Shown: one piece after another, positions 59,532 to 64,000 of the stretch
Layout: each line of letters starts with the position of its first letter
How positions within the stretch are numbered: the stretch's first letter is position 1
Assembly (NCBI GenBank): GCA_022570795.1
Contig: JAKUDP010000016.1
Span: 868,001-932,000 of the forward strand
Direction: 5' to 3'
Source: Sphaerulina vaccinii
Taxonomy: Eukaryota > Ascomycota > Dothideomycetes > Mycosphaerellales > Mycosphaerellaceae
DNA length: 64,000 bases
Notes under the pieces: model-generated
Seen by the model: the letters and a program-made list of their open reading frames with translations, nothing else
Told to the model about the DNA's origin: nothing
The model's database searches: none
Made by a program: the position numbers and the translations under genes

Positions 59532-61300
59532 TGTGATGGGCCAATGATGCGTCTACCTATGTTATGCTAGTGCTGAGCAGGGGCGACAGGCCAGATCGAA
59601 CAGCCAGCATAGTTTATGGGTACGCAGCCGCCCTCCAGTGATGGTAGATGCCGTATGCTGTCCCTGCTATCGATGGAGAGATCCAAGGACAATCCAAGTG
59701 TGAGCGGAGCAGCATCACGCACTCGGTCAGCGGTCCATTAGCATCGGACGCTAAAAATGCTGAAACACACTACTAGCAAGCAAGTGTTACTGTAGCCCTG
59801 CCACTACTCGCGTCGAGTTTGCCTACAAACGATCAAGCGTCGTCAACTTTCATGGGTACGTGATTCGTCCAGGCTCACCCCTGTGGCATATCTCGCCCAA
59901 TGAGGATCGTCCGAAGTAACTCCTTTCAAAGAGCGCCAAACGCCTACTTCACTTGCTGAAAGCTGCACACAATAACAACAGCAATCATCAGCTCATCAAG
60001 ACTTGTCGGAGGATTCCTGGTTGTCCACAACCTAGAGTCTAAACAACGCTGCTTTCGGACAGCTGCCGTCTGATCGGACGACATCCCAGTCTGCCAGCCT
60101 GCTCTCCTATATCGGCTGGCTGGGTGGCATGTTGAGTTACCAGAACACTGGAAACTTCATACTTCACACAACACAACTGTGTTGGAAATGAGTACCGGTC
60201 GTTTCTTACTTTGGACTCAATACACACTTCGAGCGGAACGTGCCATCACATTGTGCACATCGTGATTGCCTAGGAACACCACGTCACTGTTCGCGGAGAA
60301 GCCAATGGAACAACAATGAAGCTACGCAAGACTTCAGACTGATGGTTGACACCGTTTCAGGAAGCCCGGCGCCGAGCTGCTCACAACCTTGTACTTCTGA
60401 AGCCACCATTGCGGCAAGCTGTGCGAGTAGAGATGTCGTCCAACCGCTCATGCATCGCGGCAGAATCAGTCAGCTTCGGCATGCCGTATGGCCACCCTTT
60501 GTCAGCAGCAGGGCTGTACTACAGCCACTAGCGAGAACGCTCCCCAGATCTCGAGCTACCGAGTGTGTGGAGCATTCACCGGTATTGAGAGCCACTTGAC
60601 TGACTCTACTTGTAGTCGGTTCTCGTCAGCATCAGCTGCTCGGTTCGTTGAGCTATTATTGACATCAATAGCGTCACATACCAAAATGCGAACACAAGTC
60701 CCGGTGTATGGGCTCCCAAGAAGAGTGCTCTGTCGTAATATGCTCCTATATTCCCACAAAAGCAGTGCTGCACCCACCTTATACGGAGTGGAGGCCCCTG
60801 GTCTTCATCTAGTGAGTGAAGGACTCCGAGGGCTGCACAGAATCAGTCAGAACAATGACATACTTGCGGCAATCTCCATACGGCACTCGAGCTCGAGATA
60901 AGAGCGAGGTCGAAGACGCGAATGGCGTTCGCCGTGTTGGTCTTTCAGAAACATCGTTGGAAAGCGAGCGGGAATCCACTTGAGCGGGCGTAGCCTCGTC
61001 TCAAGCAGGTTGTATAATTGCGCTACTGTTGGAAAGCAATGACTGTCCTAGGGTGCCCATAAGTCTGCCCAATTGCACGGGCCTAGATTGCGGATCCCCT
61101 GTCAAGCACCAAGGCTAAGCCAATACACATACAGCATATGTGTGGTATGCTGCCACTTTTCTAGAAACTAGAAACTACAGACTCGCACTGTGCTATTCCA
61201 AAGCCACAGTCGATCCATTCGTTTATGACGCTCCGTCCGGCATGCGCGACATCTGGTATACATAGCCTGCGTGAATCGTAGCTTTGACAGCCAGGAACCG
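59532..61300. other. Gene-free host region
   Basis: Promoter side of the transcription-factor-like gene. Several overlapping short frames at 60039-60901 (largest 137 codons from a non-ATG start) have no recognisable content and unremarkable composition. I see no tRNA or repeat. A multi-exon gene cannot be excluded. Confidence 0.45.
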
Positions 61301-61582
61301 ATGCCAGAGTCATCTCAGGCGACAGAACCATCAAAAGCAAAAGATATGGAAGACAAAGTCGTCAAGGACATTCTGGAACGAACTCTGGCCATGCAAGATG
61401 CCACAGAACAGAAAGGCAAATCGAAAGAAACGTCTAGAACACCATACTGGGTCGGGAATCCAATATTCGCAATAACACCTATGCTGTCCAAGGACTTGTA
61501 CGATACACCAGCGGACGTTCCATCTACTGAACATGCAGTCCAAGTGGACTACAAGAAACTTTGCGACTCCAAACAACAATGA
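61301..61582 (+). CDS. Small hypothetical protein
   Basis: ATG at 61301 gives 93 residues: MPESSQATEP, then a lysine/glutamate-rich helix (AKDMEDKVVKDILERTLAMQDA), then RTPYWVGNPIFAITPML and an acidic end. The helix and the proline/aromatic segment look like coding sequence rather than random translation. The frame is open upstream to 61271 without ATG, so it could be the last exon of a spliced gene. The stop lies 73 bp before the MITE. No family recognised; hydrophilic, no signal peptide or membrane segment. Confidence 0.4.
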   Translation: MPESSQATEPSKAKDMEDKVVKDILERTLAMQDATEQKGKSKETSRTPYWVGNPIFAITPMLSKDLYDTPADVPSTEHAVQVDYKKLCDSKQQ

Positions 61583-61646
61583 CAACGAAATCTGGCTGCC
61601 TGTATAGGCCGAACAGGTTGGATGGCATCAGAAAGGAAGACTGGCA

Positions 61647-61654
61647 CCTGTTCA
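61647..61654. repeat. Left target-site duplication of MITE
   Basis: CCTGTTCA, repeated exactly at 62280-62287. Confidence 0.92.
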
Positions 61655-62279
61655 CAATGATTAACATCAATCACAACCACCGCAACCAGTTGGTTGATTG
61701 CAGGCGCAATCACAACCCAATCCGGGCCTCGAATTGGTTGCAATTAGGCTTGTGAAAGTGCTTTTGGTTGCAATCTAGTGCCTTGGTTGGTTGCTAAGGC
61801 CCGGGGATGGAGCCAAAGCCCGCATTCCGAGGCTGGTTTTAGGGTTGAGACACCTTAGGGTTGCCCAAAAGTCATGGAATTCATCACTTTTTGTTGACCT
61901 TGACACTAATCTCTAATGGAAATGGATCAGAATCGAGGTTTGACCTCGTATTATATGTTCAAAAATGACTGTTAAGTTGCAGCTTGATCGATGTACCCGT
62001 TGTTGTTTAATCTAGAAAAGTCTGAATTAGCTAGATTCTGAAAATATCACTTTTTTGACTCTTCACTTATAAGGTAGTTCACTTCACCTCCATTTTCTGA
62101 CTCAGCTGGAGAGTGGGTCCCGCGGACGGATCCAGCCACTTATAGGCGTTCTTGGCATGCTACGCCGCGATTGCAATCAACGCAATCAGCGCGTACTTTC
62201 ACCTCTCGGTTGTCAACTGACCTTCAATCAACGCAATCTACCTCTCAAATTGGATGCAACCGGTTGATGTTAATCATTG
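61655..62279. mobile_element. hAT-type MITE (non-autonomous DNA transposon)
   Basis: 625-bp element with perfect 16-bp terminal inverted repeats (CAATGATTAACATCAA at 61655-61670, inverted at 62264-62279) and an exact 8-bp target duplication. An 8-bp duplication with CA...TG ends is typical of hAT elements. Subterminal zones carry many GGTTG/CAACC and GCAATC/GATTGC motifs in both orientations, as expected for transposase binding sites. No coding capacity. No RIP is visible, unlike everything in the AT-rich block, so it is either single-copy or too short to be recognised, or recent. Confidence 0.92.
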
Positions 62280-62287
62280 CCTGTTCA
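62280..62287. repeat. Right target-site duplication of MITE
   Basis: CCTGTTCA, identical to 61647-61654. Confidence 0.92.
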
Positions 62288-64000
62288 TTCCATCTGGATC
62301 GACCTCATCCTGCACTGGCAATGAGAGAACTATCGTGGTACAGTAGATCGAGGAATCTCTTCAATTGCTGGACTTTGCAAGCTAGGCACATCGGCAAAGG
62401 GCTCTAAAGGAGCCAGTTGCCCAAGTCAGCCCCATCGACATCGGCTCGTGCCACTATGGAAGTGCCAGCTCGGCGTGCAGGCTAGACGGTGGATATCGTT
62501 AGCTGTGGGATTCTTGTTGAGTGCGATTCCTGCTTGGCTGCCAGTAGCAGCTTCTTCTGTTGGCAGCAAGGAAAGCAGAGGCGCCCACTGACGGGCCTGC
62601 GGCCGTATCATAAATTGTCTAGACAACAACTTTTGCTCGAGGCTGGGAGATCGCTGCAGTATCTACATATACCGCTATGGAGAAAACGGTATAAGTAGGC
62701 AACTGCCGGCAGTGCAATACACATACATCTCAAGCTCGCCAACAACCTTTGTCATTTGCACGGAACCTTGGCCACGTGCCATAGTGGCGTTACGATCGGC
62801 TTGAGAGCCTATATGCCCTGGCGGAACTCTTCTGTGACGGCATGTTCATTGTTGCTGCTAGAACTAAGCAGAGTTGCTGCAAGAATTCTGGCTGTATCGT
62901 GCCGCAATACGCGATCTTTCCGCAGGATGTGACAGGCTGATGAGTCGAGGTACTACTCAGCGAGAAGCTTCTGTCATCAACGTTCCTGAAAGGCGTGCGC
63001 CTCGCTTTCCAGCTCGTCTTGACTGGCTATACCTGTCGCCGACGTGTCTCGGAAGGGCCATCCTTGGGAGAGACGCGAACCTTCTTTGCTGACGCAGTAT
63101 AAACTTGGCAGCGTTTGCTGGTTGAGACCAGCATGATGCAATTTTTGCCGACCTCGTTCTTCGTTCAACAGTAGTAATTACCACAGGAAAGGAATTATTG
63201 CGCGACTGCTACAGCTCAAGCTTGAGGACAGGCTAGGTACAAGAATCGAGTACGATTGTTGACGATACCTGGATGGTATGGGCCAGACTATGTGGGTTCT
63301 AGAACGTGCTTAAGGCAGGCTGAGCATGCCTATTGTCGTAGACTTTGAAAGACTCTCAACCGGTTTCCACCGACTTCGTGATCAGTCAGCCACCATGCTG
63401 TGTACGAAGCGCGTACGAAGACTCTGACTTTTCTGCTGATGTCGATCTTGGAAAGCTTGTGTTGACTACATCAGTCGACACCGTTGAACTTCCCAAAGCA
63501 CTCCACCAACGTATGCAAACACAGCGGTCTTCCTAGAGTGCTACTGTGAATCTGGACCCGTCGGAGCTCGTCAGGTCCATGGGCGGAAGGCTAGCCATGG
63601 GTATGAAGGAAATGTGTTTCCGTCCTACACATGAAAGGGCCCATGCTATGTGCAAGAGCAGGCGAGTCAACCGAGCAGCGCGATCCTGACGAGCACACAG
63701 ATCGATTCCACGATCTCAAGCCATGTCTATCACAGTGGCATGTCGCGCCGAGCTGATTGGCATGTATCATTGTACATATGACGGCAGTACGATGATTTGT
63801 CTCGACACGAAGGGTCGATCAGTCGCACGATCCTGGTAGTCTACCGCAGGCTCCCATATGAGATCTATCGACAAAGGAAGCACGGCAGATCATTCTGCGT
63901 TCCCTGTTTCGGGAAGTATCGCCGTGCATACGTTGAGCTCGTATAGTGACACAGACACTTTCTCGGGCTTCCGTCCGAAGCAGCCTGTATCAAGCGATGG
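62288..64000. other. Gene-poor host region
   Basis: Only short frames (up to about 75 codons, several from non-ATG starts) with no recognisable content. An imperfect inverted repeat with 12-bp arms (62663-62674 and 62687-62698, 11 of 12 positions pairing, 12-bp loop) is the only structure noted. Composition is normal. Confidence 0.4.

Noticed and set aside
60488..60901. 137-codon plus-strand frame
   Set aside because: Non-ATG start, overlapping alternative frames of similar length, and no recognisable features.

Overview
The window comes from a filamentous ascomycete (Pezizomycotina, most likely a Dothideomycete). Two gene-bearing flanks of ordinary base composition (1-3512 and about 56871-64000) enclose a ~53 kb AT-rich block. 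In that block CpA and TpG are almost gone, TpA is in large excess and CpG survives. This is the signature of repeat-induced point mutation (RIP), so coding sequence there is full of TAG/TAA stops made from CAG, TGG and CAA codons.

Left flank: an unrecognised two-exon gene on the minus strand, a DUF2293-like gene on the plus strand, and the 5' end of a short-chain-reductase-like gene that is cut off at the block edge. Block, left to right: a 2,271-bp LTR element carrying only a gag-like gene (copy A), a complete chromovirus-type Gypsy element, an unassigned plus-strand coding remnant, a Tad1-like LINE on the minus strand, a minisatellite, a small island without RIP, copy 1 of an unrecognised ~11-kb repeat family ('family A'), an unassigned 2.7-kb segment, and copy 2 of family A. 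Copy 2 is interrupted by a complete Copia element, which is itself interrupted by gag-only copy B. Right flank: a fungal-specific transcription-factor-like gene (minus), a small plausible ORF, and a 625-bp hAT-type MITE with perfect ends and no RIP.

Five insertions are closed by exact target-site duplications read from the sequence: TATTC (gag-only A), TTCTT (Gypsy), GATAT (Copia), AGGTA (gag-only B in Copia) and CCTGTTCA (MITE). They give the order family A, then Copia, then gag-only B. The gag-only elements and the Copia element have unrelated LTRs but the same 20-bp primer-binding site directly abutting the LTR, plus related gag proteins, so the small element probably parasitises a Copia-type machinery. 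Family A could not be identified. It has four kinds of tandem array, two of them in multiples of three bases inside apparent coding sequence, and is the best candidate for something undescribed.

Every RIP-affected gene is treated as dead. Limits of degenerate elements without recognisable termini (LINE, family A, unassigned segments) are approximate.
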